Assembly: GCA_035048485.1 (NCBI GenBank)
Contig: CM068582.1
Location: 21,564,155-21,628,154 of the forward strand
Source of the DNA: Pteria penguin
Lineage: Eukaryota > Mollusca > Bivalvia > Pterioida > Pteriidae
Reading direction: 5' to 3'
DNA: 64,000 nt
In this document: positions 11,508 to 22,142 of the stretch, piece after piece
Numbering within the stretch: the first letter of the stretch is position 1
Layout: the number at the start of each line of letters is the position of its first letter
Notes under the pieces: generated by a model
What the model saw: only the letters and a program-made list of their open reading frames with translations
Databases searched by the model: none
What the model was told of the DNA's origin: nothing
Translations under genes and position numbers: made by a program

Positions 11508-13533
11508 TATGGAGGGTTTTCGTTGTCAAAAATCCAGACATGTAGAGATGCAAATTTACATTGAGGATGTATTGTTTACACATGTACTTTGTACAAATGT
11601 ATTATCTACACTTGTACTTATTGCAGTTGTATGTTTTACATATGCACTTTCATGAGCAATTTTAACTGTGCAAAACCACTCCGGTGAAACGTTAAGTTTG
11701 ACATGTATTTATGCATATTTGAATGTATATTTTACTATAACACAAGTGTAGTTTGCAGTTCTACATGTAGATACTTCCATTTAACGCTTTGCAGAATATA
11801 CACGTTACAATTCTACATCTGTAAATTAAGTGTACATATTTGAAGCATTGCACTGACCATATTTGGAATATCGCAGGAAACACGCGACATGACCCGATTA
11901 GCGAATTCATGAAGTCTCCCTACTTTCAGTTTTAACAACACCATAAATTTAATTTTTCAACGGTAAATTCCTTCCATGCTAGTCATACTTACACCCATAA
12001 ACATTCGAGTTAACACATACCCTACCGAGGACTTATACAGCTTTTGACACCAGTACATTAGGAACCATCTGTTTGATATTCGTGGAGGAGGGGGGGGGGG
12101 GGAAGTTGGGTTTTCTTGAAACAATTCTTATCCTGATTTTGACTTAAAAACTTGCCCACTCAATCTGAACCTATACTTTTGAATTAATCATATTAAAACT
12201 CTTTTTTCTCTGGCGAGCAATCTTGAACAAACCTGATATTTATTATTTGGGTGCTGTAATGTATGTACTGGATATCAATCTCCAAAGAAGAGTTACGGTC
12301 CTTGCACTCCCTTTAAAGTGTGGATTGTAAAGGAATGACAACTGCTTTGGAGACTGAATGGATATATGCCAAGAACATTTCATGAAAGGCGGACAGGGGG
12401 TGCCGCCCTCACACCCTGCAGTAACCTCCTATCCCATTCCCTCCCCCTTCCCACTCCGTATCTCCCCCTCCCTCTCACCTCGTACATCCCCCCACCCCTT
12501 TTATTCACTATGTAAAATAGACTGTCCAAACCCTGTAGCGCCGTCTGATATTTTTCATAATGAATTGTTTTAGGCATATACTGTACTTAAAACATTGTCC
12601 TCTGATATTACTACGTCACTGTCCAATTTTTAAATATAATTTTCAGACAGCTCCGGTCAGCTGTGAATGATAAATACATACTAGATTATATAGTGGTGAA
12701 TAATGCAGAATTTTGACAAAACATTATGTTGTTTTGTTTCAAATTTGTAATACTATACGATATTTTATTAGTGAAAAATTCTTGCTCTGGCCATACTTAA
12801 AAAGATCCTATGTCCTAAGTTGAGAGGAAAATTGTGACTGGGATGAAAAACCCAGACCAGTGGCAGATTTAGCTGGAGGCCTGGCCCCTTTTGGCCACAT
12901 ATTGACTAGTAAAAATCCAGCTTTTGCACCAAAAATGGCTGAGAAGTTTGGCTAATACACATGTGGCCCCCCCCCCATTTTTCAGAAATCCTGGATCTGC
13001 CTCTGCAGACCCTCCCTTTATTATCAAATTGACGGTGCCTTATTCATTTGCCCCCATTCAAAATTCTGCTATATGTATATATACACAATAATATTAATTC
13101 TCTCGGCATTCATTTTCCAAAAGCGAAAGTAGGGAAACTTCATTACACGTTGTTAAATACTCGCTAATTGGGTCATGCCGCGTGTTTCCGGCAATTTTCC
13201 AAATATGGGCAGTGCAATGCTTCAAACATGTACACTTTACAAATGTAGAAGTGTAACGTGTATATTCCGCAAAGCGTTAAGTGGAAGTATCTAGAACTGC
13301 AAACTATGCTTGTGTTGTATATGTAGTAAAATGTACATTCAAATATGCATGAATACAAACTTAATGTTTCACCCGAGTGGTTTTGTACAGTTAAAATTGC
13401 CCATGAAAGTGCACATATTAAACATACAACTGCGATAAGTACAAGTGTAAGTGATACATTTGTACAAAGTACATGTGTAAAGGATACATCTTTAATGTAA
13501 ATTTACAATTCTACATGTCTAATACCCTCCATA
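11508..13533. mobile_element. 2026-bp element with about 420-bp terminal inverted repeats, copy 1
   Basis: The sequence opens TATGGAGGG and closes CCCTCCATA, flanked by the direct repeat TTATAC (11502-11507 and 13534-13539). The left arm (about 11508-11930) and right arm (about 13120-13533) are diverged reverse complements, sharing for example CATGTACTTTGTACAAATGT and GCAAAACCACTCCGGTGAAA with its inverted partner. The interior has a G-run, a pyrimidine-rich block and a nested MITE but no transposase. The insertion split the hairpin end of the surrounding pearl-like element. Superfamily undetermined; a 6-bp duplication is unusual. Confidence 0.8.
12858..13005. mobile_element. 148-bp MITE with 5-bp target duplication, copy 1
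   Basis: Ends CAGTGGCAGATTTAG and CTGGATCTGCCTCTG form imperfect terminal inverted repeats, flanked by CAGAC on both sides (12853-12857 and 13006-13010). Related copies are at 54371-54516 and, in inverse orientation, 38678-38824. A 5-bp duplication with CAG...CTG ends fits hAT5-type hAT elements. No coding capacity. Confidence 0.85.
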
Positions 13534-13813
13534 TTATACTGGCGTATAAAAAGTGTGTATTATACACAAGTAAATACGGTAAACAATATTTAGAGTCAGA
13601 ATGAGAATATTTCCACCTATTTCTTGACAGTTCCAGCTGTGAATATTTAAATCTATATCAGCCAACAAGTACAATGGTTATGGATGGTTATAGATCTCAA
13701 GGACACTAAAGCTATTCAAAGCTTTATTTCTAAGCTAACTAAATGTACACCTGACATGACCTCAGGTTCCTTGCCATTTCTACTCAACCTTCTGATGAAG
13801 AGTGGAATTAGAT

Positions 13814-14130
13814 AGCCACACAGCTACTCCATATTTATCATCTCATTCTGATAACCACATGGTTACTCCATATTTATCATCTCCTTCTGATTACCACATG
13901 GTTACTCCATATTTATCATCTCATTCTGATTACCACATGGTTTCACCATACTTCTCATCTCATTCTGATAACCTCATGGTTACTCCATATTTATCATCTC
14001 ATTCTGATTACCACATGGTTTCACCATACTTCTCATCTCATTCTGATAACCACATGGTTACTCCATATTTATCATCTCATTCTGATAACCACATGGTGAC
14101 TTCGTATTTATTATCTCATTCTGGCTTATC
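13814..14130 (+). repeat. 39-bp minisatellite with open reading frame, copy 1
   Basis: About eight units of 39 bp (CTCCATATTTATCATCTCAT plus TCTGATAACCACATGGTTA). Because 39 is a multiple of three, one frame stays open for 121 codons (13802-14167), encoding 13-residue repeats of the form MVTPYLSSHSDNH alternating with MVSPYFSSHSDYH. The alternation gives a 78-bp higher-order unit. No signal peptide, no promoter and no homologue recognised. The frame probably persists only because of the period. Confidence 0.9.
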
Positions 14131-14167
14131 ATCTCATTCCCTTCCAATTCGTGATCTCAAAATTTGA

Positions 14168-14920
14168 CTGTACATGAATAAAATGAAACTTATATATGCG
14201 CATTATCAACTTCACAAACTTAAGTTGCTTTTTAGTTCATTCTATCACATAAAAAATTGCAAGCATTTTCTTATTTTTTTACCATCATAAGTTCTATTCT
14301 CTATCGTTATTGATGAATTCTTTATTTCAGTAATACAAGCAGTAGTTCTTGCTTCCAACTGGAAGAAAAAATGTTTGCATTCAAACACATTTCAAAGAAA
14401 TGAAACGAGGCTTTGTGGATTTATCATTCAACATCACACATTAGGAAGTTGATTGTTTTTCTCCCATTGATTAATTTGCCCCTTTAATTTGTCATCTTCC
14501 CTTGAGTTATGATGGAACATGAACAAAAATTAGGTCGCTTGACAATAACGTATGTCATGTTTGCTTATAACATCATAATAAAATAAAGCGTAATATAGGT
14601 CGTGTAGCTTAATAATACTTTACAGATGTTTCTCATTTACTCAAACACAAATAACTCAAATTTCAAGTCAACTCCAAATGATTTCAAATACATGTACACT
14701 GATACTTTATTTCAAAATCCCTTTTTTAAAATGTTTTATTTCGATTAAAATTCAATTTAGACATGCAAAGGAAATATTAAACTTTAATGACGGGTTTCAT
14801 AACCGTTTCATTTAACATACACAAGAAAATTAGAAATTACTGAGCTTCCATGTAAATAATGTGATGGCATAAGAAGTAACTCCTATATCAAAATCTGTGA
14901 TTAGGATAAATGGGAATATA
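14168..14920. other. No supported gene
   Basis: AT-rich, duplicated at 55678-56397. A 30-bp segment near 14670-14700 is missing from copy 2. Confidence 0.5.
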
Positions 14921-14987
14921 AATAAAGTTACACTCAAATACCACATTTTGTAATGGTATTTGTTTGGCATTTGGGTGTAACTTTATT
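14921..14987. repeat. Inverted-repeat hairpin, copy 1
   Basis: AATAAAGTTACACTCAAATA (from 14921) pairs with TTTGGGTGTAACTTTATT (to 14987), a 23-bp stem with two mismatches. An inner dyad (ATACCA/TGGTAT) extends the fold. Conserved in copy 2 at 56398-56465. Confidence 0.8.
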
Positions 14988-15271
14988 TATTTATCAGAAA
15001 CGACTTCCCTCGAAGGATAAATTACTAAATAAAAGGGAAAAAGTTGAAACTTTTGTATTAAATCATGATCTCCCTCCAATCTTTTCCTAGTTTTAGGAAA
15101 AGTGTTGCTTAATTTCATTATTATACTAATTCAGCCCCACATCCCAAAATAAGGTATGAAAGACCTAGCCATGTTGACTTTCTTTTCTTTAAACAGTAAT
15201 AATGAAAAACTTTTCCTTCACTAAAATTAAAACATGAAGTATATTATTTATATTAGAATCAAAATTCACAC

Positions 15272-15409
15272 CTAATGATCTACACACATTGCAGTATGTA
15301 ATTCATCATCTGATATCTCATTGTCACTGGATGGCCTGTTCTTACAAACATAACACATCTCCCATTCTGCATGTAGCTTGTTCCTATCATGTAGAACACA
15401 TATTGTATC
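15272..15409 (-). pseudogene. Protein-like open segment with CxxC, copy 1
   Basis: Forty-five open minus-strand codons preceded by two stops. The sequence includes HAEWEMCYVCKNRPSS and ends near TAMCVDH. The CYVC pair and a later C...H suggest a small zinc-binding segment, possibly a transposase tail. No start or splice context is convincing. The opposite strand is also open for 66 codons, so the call is tentative. Confidence 0.3.
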
Positions 15410-15489
15410 TTATTCCTAAACAATCCCATAAAAACTACAACTTGAACTCATTTGTGCAATCTTGTGTACAGATTATTGTAATATCTTAA

Positions 15490-16807
15490 CCCTAGTCAAG
15501 CTGAACCCCGAATATTCCAGGAATCAAATACACGCGCTGTGAGCTGACTCTGGAATATACCAGGTAACAACTACGTCAACTATAGCTTATTTTTAGATCA
15601 TATTTATAGCCTTCCAATCGTTGTAAATGTTATAAAAAGACTTAATAAATGGAGATGGAATTCCTTTCTCAAAAAATTCCATCACGTCACCTTAAATTTG
15701 ATTGATTCGTTTATTAAGATGTGGGAAAAGGTTAGATAAAATTTTGTATTCTAAGATGGCGAAATTATAAACATAACTCGTTTCTTTCCTCAAAAAAGTC
15801 TTTGGAATGATGATTGTGATGTGAAAATTGATGTATTTAATGCAGCAGATATCATTGAAGACAATGATTATGAAAAAGCTCTTGATCGGGCAGGTTTCAT
15901 GAACGATTGACGCGCACATGATGGTAGGTGACAAGTGTTGACCAGGGATTTTACAGGTGTTTGTAAACAAGATAAACCGTCAATCTTCTTTGGATTTCCT
16001 CAATTTGTTTATCAATGACTACAATGGCGCATGAAACTTATCAGTATATATATCAATATCTATGGAAAAAGCCTGCAACTTAGAGCATACCTCGGTTTTT
16101 CGAAATTGAATTTGCACAACAATGAAGTGGGGAATTAAGGTGTTTATGGGCTAATAATAGTGATGCCGATAGGCCTTATCGGTACTGGACAACATGTTTA
16201 GTAAACGTAATTCCATTCTCTATCGGTGATCACTAGATATCGACTCTGACACTTTGAATTATTTTTCACCTTGCCGATACTACCTTACAGGTAAGATGAG
16301 GAAACCCCGATTTTAATTCATTTTTCAAACTAGGTCAGTTATAAAACAACACTGCATATTGATTTGGAGCAGTATATACCCCAATTAGCATTTGTCATAA
16401 GATATGTACTTCATGTACTACTGAATGTTACCCGAGTTTTACCTGAAAAGTAACTTTTGGCCTATTGGTGTATGACTTTTTAAATTATCATTTCATATTT
16501 CAATATTTCCAATCTCATTTATTGTATTTTTAAAAATAAATTCATATATTTATTGCTAAATCTAGCTTTTGTCATTTTACCCATATTTACCTGCAGTTTA
16601 CCTTTACTGTGCATAGATTGTGGTCAAACTTTTACAACATTCATAAACTTCAAACTTTCCTTAAGATTTTGGTATATAATATGTCTATATTATTATGCCA
16701 ACAACTGTCATAAAACAGCATACAAAAACATCCTTCTATTTTCAAAAATACATAGATAAATATTCAGCTCACAGGAGTATTTCTGTGTATTTTATATAGC
16801 ATAAGGG
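15490..16807. mobile_element. piggyBac-like internally deleted element, copy 1 (candidate)
   Basis: TTAA at 15486-15489 is followed by CCCTAGTCAAGC, and an inverted end ...ATAAGGG is followed by TTAA at 16808-16811. Both ends carry a subterminal inverted motif CTGTGAGCTGA, 47 bp inside the left end and 33 bp inside the right end. TTAA target duplications, CCCT termini and asymmetric subterminal inverted repeats are known hallmarks of piggyBac elements. Only CCCT is shared at the extreme ends, and the 1.3-kb length is too short for a transposase, so it would be non-autonomous. Confidence 0.5.
15755..15910 (+). pseudogene. 52-codon open segment inside the piggyBac-like element
   Basis: Open from a preceding TAA to TGA, containing SLWNDDCDVKIDVFNAADII and ending RAGFMND. 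Copy 2 (57235-57390) keeps the length and frame. The substitutions I can see between copies change the residue (for example K to E, A to V, L to F), which does not look like purifying selection. The acidic composition resembles the disordered N-terminus of a transposase, but I do not recognise it; no ATG lies at the start of the open frame. Confidence 0.35.
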
Positions 16808-16955
16808 TTAATATTTGCATACTGCAATTCGTTAAGATTTGAGGCAAAACACTGAAGTTCATCATTTCACTTTTGATTTCAATAATGACATCTTTCTATC
16901 ATATCTACTGTCTACTATGTTTCTTATAAACAGCCTTATGTTTAGGAAGGTCTAC

Positions 16956-17036
16956 CTTTTGGAGGCTGACACCATCACAGATATATGTCTTTCGCTACCA
17001 TTAGAACTAGGACCAACCTCAGTAATGGTCATCCTT
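16956..17036 (-). pseudogene. Exon-like segment, copy 1 (2-bp insertion)
   Basis: Copy 2 has 79 nt bounded by a CATGGTTCCAG acceptor and an AAAG|GTAGAC donor, open as RMTITEVGPSSSGSERHICD. Copy 1 carries an extra AT (81 nt) that shifts the frame. Weak composition evidence; it could be chance. Confidence 0.35.
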
Positions 17037-17238
17037 CTGGAACCATGATGTTACAAGGAAGGAAACTTTTCTGAAAGTCGAAGAAAACAATGAAATACCT
17101 ATATGTATTAAATCATTGAATTAACTCTACACATATATGTCAGTAAACAATAGAAATAATGTTTTTTATGCATTCTTTGAATTTCAGGAAACTGCTAGAA
17201 ATTTGCCTTGAAATCTAAATCAGTTTCGCATATATTTA

Positions 17239-17569
17239 TCAAATTTTGGTAACAAATAACATGAATTTAGGGAGTGAGAAATCTTCATAAATTGTGACCA
17301 TTTGTTCAACAGTGCACACAATGTCATATAACCAATTATCAGTGTAAGCCGATTTATGTTTCTTAGAATGGGGTGTCTTGACTATCCAAATCATTTGTAT
17401 GGGCCGAAATATCTGCACCCTGATCAGGCAGAATGCCAAGTGGCAGCGAACCAAAGAATGATAGGACAGGAAGAGTAGAAAGGGTTGCTTCACTAGCTTC
17501 TGTAGACAGAGGATGTAAATCATCACTTTTTTCAGTTTTTACAATATAAATTGGTAAGATGCACATCAA
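17239..17569 (-). pseudogene. Coding-like segment with a frameshift, copy 1
   Basis: Two overlapping minus-strand frames look coding: the upstream one contains LSFFGSLPLGILPDQGADIS and ends at TAA soon after SQDTPF; the downstream one contains SAYTDNWLYDIVCTVEQMVT then IYEDFSLPKFMLF. The apparent continuation changes frame near 17370, in both copies (58723-59053 in copy 2). This fits a frameshifted exon of the decayed gene. Family unrecognised. Confidence 0.45.
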
Positions 17570-17764
17570 ACACCAGTGCTTTTATTTCAGAAATGGCAGA
17601 ATTTTGTCTTCATCGCAAACAAATCTCAATTTTTCCATACACAGATTAAGGCAACCAGTGAGATATGTTCAGATGTTGTTCGTTAATACTATTCATCTTG
17701 CATCTTAGCTCTGACCTTTTTAATCACAGTGTGATCATCCTATTGAGTAGTTACCAGTTTTTCT

Positions 17765-17900
17765 AGCTTCCAAATGATTATAAAAACTTCTTACGCCACA
17801 GAGGTCTTGTCAACACAAATCTGTACCAAGCTCTCCACCAGAATGAGTTCCTCAAAGCTGAAGACAATTTTTCAGTGTGGAAGTTGCTGTGTTAGAAAGG
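17765..17900. pseudogene. Ambiguous coding trace, copy 1
   Basis: Both strands are open here: the plus strand reads HQNEFLKAEDNFSVWKLL after a TTTTTCTAG acceptor-like site; the minus strand reads ALRNSFWWRAWYRFVLTR after TTTCTAACACAG. Copy 2 (about 59262-59400) differs by several indels that break both frames. I cannot assign the strand. Confidence 0.3.
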
Positions 17901-18308
17901 CTAAAACCATAATGCTAATGCCATCAGTGCAGGTGTTTGTTCCAGTAGCCAAAGTATATGTAACATACACACTGTGGAGTTCCATCTTGTTTGGACAACA
18001 ATAATGAACTAATGTCTATTAAGTTTTGATTCTACAGTAATAAAAGCTTTCACTTATTTTAATTCATATAGCATTTTGGTCATATTGCTGAACAGATGGG
18101 AAAAAGTTTCCAGTTTTCCAGCCTTTCCGAATGATCTGTTAATCTCAGAATGCCAAAGTAACATGACAACAAGATTTATTCTGTTTCCATAGCAATCAAA
18201 CCCAGCCCTATCAAAGCTTTTTGTTCATTGGCTGTGTCGTTTATTATGGAAAGGTACATTGGATGGGACAATATACTTGGCAAGGTGTATCTATGTTCAT
18301 TTAAGAAC

Positions 18309-18569
18309 AAGCTGGTGTGGCCAAGTGGTATCGTGTCAGACTCCTGATTGGAGGCCGGGGTTCGAGTCCTGCTCTGGTCATGTCTTTCGGATGAGACAGT
18401 AAAAACCGAGGCCCCGTGTCGTGGTATGCATGGCAAGTTAAAGATCCCTCACTGCTTCGGGTGGGTCTGTAGCAAAGGTCAAAATTTGTATGCCCTGCAT
18501 CAGGCAGATGCAGTCACTATATATATGAAATATTTGTGGTGTGACGAATAACAAAAATCAATCAATCAA
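18309..18569 (+). mobile_element. tRNA-derived SINE, family 1, copy 1
   Basis: The head has tRNA-like promoter boxes (TGGCCAAGTGGTATCGTG and GGTTCGAGTCC), then a central domain with GTCTTTCGGATGAGACAGTA and ACCGAGGCCCCGTGTC, and a tail of CAATC repeats. A 12-bp target duplication TCATTTAAGAAC flanks it (18297-18308 and 18570-18581). The central domain resembles those shared by widespread metazoan SINE superfamilies; subfamily not assigned. It interrupts the broken minus-strand gene and is shared with copy 2. Confidence 0.88.
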
Positions 18570-18678
18570 TCATTTAAGAACCTTTCTTGTGTGTAAATGC
18601 ATGGCTCAACTGTACACCAAGTGTAAATCCTACAGAAACAGTACATACATAAGCTGACAATTTCACTAGGAAACATAC

Positions 18679-18919
18679 CTTGGTTCCAAGAAAGCAACAA
18701 ACTGCTTAAAGTAGAGGTTATCCACAATGCTTATTGGTAATAGTTTACACAAAACTTTGATGAAAGCATCATCAATGTCACTGTGTCTAATTAACAGAGT
18801 CTGGTTGGGCAGAATTTGCAAAGATGTCAATAGATTTCTTGACTGCTTTCTTGGCTGTCTTCACTGGCAATTCTTCCTCTTGTTTATGTACCCATGCTTT
18901 TGGAAGTTGGCAGTGTTGC
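18679..18919 (-). pseudogene. 241-nt exon of the minus-strand gene, copy 1 (one TGA)
   Basis: Acceptor TTTTAATTTTACAG and donor CCAAG|GTATGT. Entered in the phase dictated by the exon at 21403-21486, the whole segment is open except one TGA about 20 codons in. It contains LLIRHSDIDDAFIKVLCKLL followed by NLYFKQFVAFLEPR, a helical pattern of the HEAT/armadillo type (impression only). Length and phases are preserved in copy 2 (60273-60513), including the stop. Confidence 0.68.
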
Positions 18920-19057
18920 CTGTAAAATTAAAATAAAGGACCTTTTTATTTTTCAAAAGAATACATGGGGATGAACCAGCAGAATTTCAGCTATAATACA
19001 GTAACCAGTTTCTACTTTGTTTGTTCACTGAATCCAGCGTTAAATGAAGGGTCTTCA

Positions 19058-19660
19058 TTAATACACAGCACAATGCCACACGAATACCATTACACAGCAC
19101 AAAGCCACAGGAATCCCATTACATAACACAATGCCACACGAATATCACTATATAGCACAAAGCCAAACAAAAACCATTACGTAACACAATGCCACACGAA
19201 TACCATTATACAACACAATGCCATATTAATACCATTACATATCACAATACCACACAAAAACCATAGCACAATGCCACATTAATACCATTACATAGCACAA
19301 TGCCACAAGAATACCATTACATAGCACAATGCCACATGAATACCATTACACAACAGAATGCCACACGAATACCATTACATATCACAATACCACACAAAAA
19401 CCATAGCACAATGCCACATTAATACCATTACATAGCACAATGCCACATGAATACCATTACATAGCACAATGCCACATGAATACCATTACACAACAGAATG
19501 CCACACGAATACCATTACACAACAGAATGCCACACGAATACCATTACATATCACAATACCACACAAAAACCATAACATAACACAATGCCACATTAATACC
19601 ATTACATAACACAATGCCACACAAATACCATTACAAAGCACAAAGCCACACGAATATTAT
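19058..19660. repeat. 29-bp minisatellite array, copy 1 (about 21 units)
   Basis: Unit about 29 bp, CACAATGCCACACGAATACC followed by ATTACATAG, with shorter variants (ACAAAAACCATAG). The copy 2 array spans about 775 bp (about 27 units). Confidence 0.93.
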
Positions 19661-20150
19661 AACATTCTACAATTCTTCAAATTTATTATCATATTAATGC
19701 TAGCACTCTCTCTGGCTACTGTCTGTCGGCTGCACTGTTATCCAACAAGATGACCATGCTCTGACGATAACGCAGCCCACTCAATAATGGCTGAATTGCT
19801 AATCACACATAAAGATGAAGCTGATAAAGCATAGAAATCTACTGGTAAATTTATTGCCCACGAACCCACGATGCCGACCTTTCTTCATGGGAAAACTAAG
19901 TTCCACGATATCCATACTGTATATGGATAAAACATCTGCCTGATGTAGATAAAATAAGACATAAAATAACAATACACTAGTTAAATTATTATGTTTTATG
20001 GAGCTGTTTAAGGCTTACAAACTCTGAAAATCTGATGTGTCTTTCTTATCCTCTTAACATTTATTTACATCTTGATGCTACTATAATAAGAGTTTTCAGA
20101 ATTAAAATCTGGCTAAGACTAGGAACTTCAAATGTTAGAAATGGTTTTCA

Positions 20151-21402
20151 GTGCATTTATCCTATAAAAGAAATGAGAATGATGGGAAGGTATGTTTTAA
20201 TAGTCATTTGATGCTCATGATCTCCAGTCTGATGAATTTGCGTTTTTAACATGCGTCTTTGTACAATAATACAGTTTTTTCACTGACTAACATTATAACT
20301 TTTAAAATTATTACTTTAGTACTGTTTAAAAACAAGTTCCCAGCAAAGATTATTAGGAGAACTCAAAACATGAATTTAAAAAATTTTCAAATGTAATGGT
20401 AGGTGCTCTACATATTGCAGACAATCACATGAAAAAAAACCTCTTAAATTCAGGTTTCAAAAACAAATATAACAAAATAGCTGAGAACTGGTTTTAGTCG
20501 GGAATTGGTTCTTGACCAGTAATACATTTTAGTGCATTCAATGAGTAAAAGAAGAGTATTATGGGAAGGTATGTTTCATGGGCCCATTTTTCTGCTCATA
20601 AATTCCAATCTAATGAATCGTCATTGACTTAGACTTGTAACCTACACCTGATTATCAAAGATCTAAATTTGTACCATTGGCAAATATAATAGCCTAAGCA
20701 GATATCAAGGATAAATACGTTTCTAATCTAAGCCACATTTTCTGGCCATGAGGAACTGCAATTACTGGTACTCTAATGTACAGTTCCCCATACAGTTACA
20801 ATTTGATTCAACACTATGCTATGCTGGTTTGAGCATAATTAACAGGTAACAATATCAAATTTTGTTGTATATTAGGTGATTTTAATGGATAATTAGACTT
20901 TTGCAGAAAAAAATTCATGAATCAAACCTTTTTTAACAAAGTCTGCACTAATTTCAATATCTATGTGCAGGTCTTGATCGAAGGGCTAAACCTGATTATA
21001 CGTCATAAATATACAATATTTTCAGTATTAATATATTTACAAGAGACTGACTACTGACTTTGCAAAATTTCATATTTTTTCATCCACCGTTATTATAAAT
21101 GTCTTCAGACCAAAGCGTCTGGGAACTAGTATTACAGAACAGTAAAGATCAGGTTAAAATAATGTTTAAGTTTAAATATGAGGAAATAAATTGCTTGCGC
21201 ATTACCTATTTTCATTGAAGAATTTCCTGTAATGCAAGCCGTTCATATAACAAAAAAATTGGAATTTTATCATATCATTTTAATAGTAATAATACATATC
21301 ATCCTGTCTAGTTACACATACTAGAAATAATAAAAAGACAAATTTTTACTTAAATATAAACGATAAAGTATTCTTTTGTTAATTAAAATTTCATTACCTT
21401 AC
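20151..21402. other. Start of non-duplicated interval; no gene seen
   Basis: Homology to copy 2 ends at 20150. A diverged direct repeat is present: GGGAAGGTATGTTT with flanking matches at about 20151-20240 and 20530-20625. Confidence 0.5.
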
Positions 21403-21486
21403 CAACAACTACTTTGTTTGCAATACCCATTCTCTCTATCATCAAGATGCTTGTTTTACATAAAGTGATCAAGTTGATGATGGATT
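21403..21486 (-). pseudogene. 84-nt exon of the minus-strand gene
   Basis: Acceptor GGTTTTTGCAG and donor G|GTAAGG. The only open frame contains INLITLCKTSILMIERMG, and it joins in phase both to the exon at 21974-22142 (exit phase 1) and to the exon at 18679-18919 (entry phase 1). No internal stop. Not present in copy 2. Confidence 0.68.
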
Positions 21487-21973
21487 CTGCAAAAACCTGT
21501 AAAAAAATCCAGACTGATGACTCTACATAAAGATAATAACAAATATTTCTATATTATATTGCTTATGGAGGATTCACTGCATCAACATAAAGGTGAAATT
21601 TAATATAATGTTGGCAGCAGAAGTTTTTCTTGAATTCTTACAACAATAGTTTTCTTTATTTTTTACTATCCCCTCCTTTTTCTATGAATGATAATGAAAT
21701 ATATATATATATTTGGAATTAAAATTTTATTAACAGATTTTACAAAATTTGTTTTCAATTGTGAAAGACAATTTCGTAGTACAAAAAATAACAGCTAAAT
21801 GATTAAGCGGTGGAGACAGGGGTAACAACTTTAGAGGACAAGCTTGTGGAGCTAAGGTGCATCACACTGGACCTTATAAAATTGCTTATGTGGAAAATTA
21901 TGTGCAGCAGAGATCAGCAACATATAAAAAGAGAAAAAAGTCTTTTGAAAAAGGTACAAATTATTATAATAAC

Positions 21974-22142
21974 CTTTTTCTGATGCTGCCTCTTCAAGAG
22001 CAATTACACATTCCCTGTAAAAATTCTGGTACACACCTCTGGTTGATGTTTTTACATCCCTTTCCCATATCATTTTCAAATAATGTGCAATTGCATTTCC
22101 TCCTTTTGCATTGATTTCTTCTATGCAACCCAGGAATAATTC
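21974..22142 (-). pseudogene. 169-nt exon of the minus-strand gene
   Basis: Acceptor TATGCATTTAG and donor AAAAAG|GTTATT. Open from phase 0 to phase 1 without stops, with AIAHYLKMIWERDVKTSTRG then VYQNFYRECVIALEEAASEK. Strongly helical and well preserved. The opposite-strand open frame is a shadow. Family unrecognised. Confidence 0.72.

Larger units (their letters stand above)
10867..13553 (+). mobile_element. Pearl/Helentron-like tandem-core element, interrupted, copy 1
   Basis: It starts ACAAGAGCAACGCCTAGCAT and contains three to four diverged units of about 120-150 bp (CATAACTCTGGC, AAGCAATCATACCCAAATG, TATAAAGTTATAT, AAAAAGTCCGGAAAA). Its right end, GGCGTATAAAAAG, is displaced to 13541-13553 by a 2-kb insertion at 11508-13533. 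The uninterrupted relative at 36996-38172 shows the expected end: hairpin then GGCGTATAAAAAG. No protein-coding capacity, so a non-autonomous element. Assignment to the Helentron/pearl class is by architecture (short ends, tandem core, 3' hairpin). Confidence 0.65.
1..20150 (+). repeat. Segmental duplication, copy 1
   Basis: Base 1 aligns with base 41390 and the alignment runs almost without interruption to ATGGTTTTCA at 20141-20150, matching 62251-62260. The offset drifts from 41389 at the start to about 41505-41510 at 9-14 kb and about 42110 at the end, because of length changes in tandem arrays and a few indels. Copy 1 begins before the window, so its true left end is unknown. Differences are mostly single-base substitutions at a few per cent by eye. 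The copies share stops, nested insertions and target-site duplications, so those events predate the duplication. It could be a true tandem duplication or two haplotypes placed in one contig; sequence alone does not decide. Confidence 0.93.

Noticed and set aside
12358..12573. Proline/serine-rich open frame
   Set aside because: Comes from a C/T-rich tract inside the long-TIR element; broken differently in copy 2.
18309..18390. Functional tRNA gene
   Set aside because: The A and B boxes are present, but the sequence continues into a SINE body and tail with target duplications, and the arms do not fold into a standard cloverleaf by eye.
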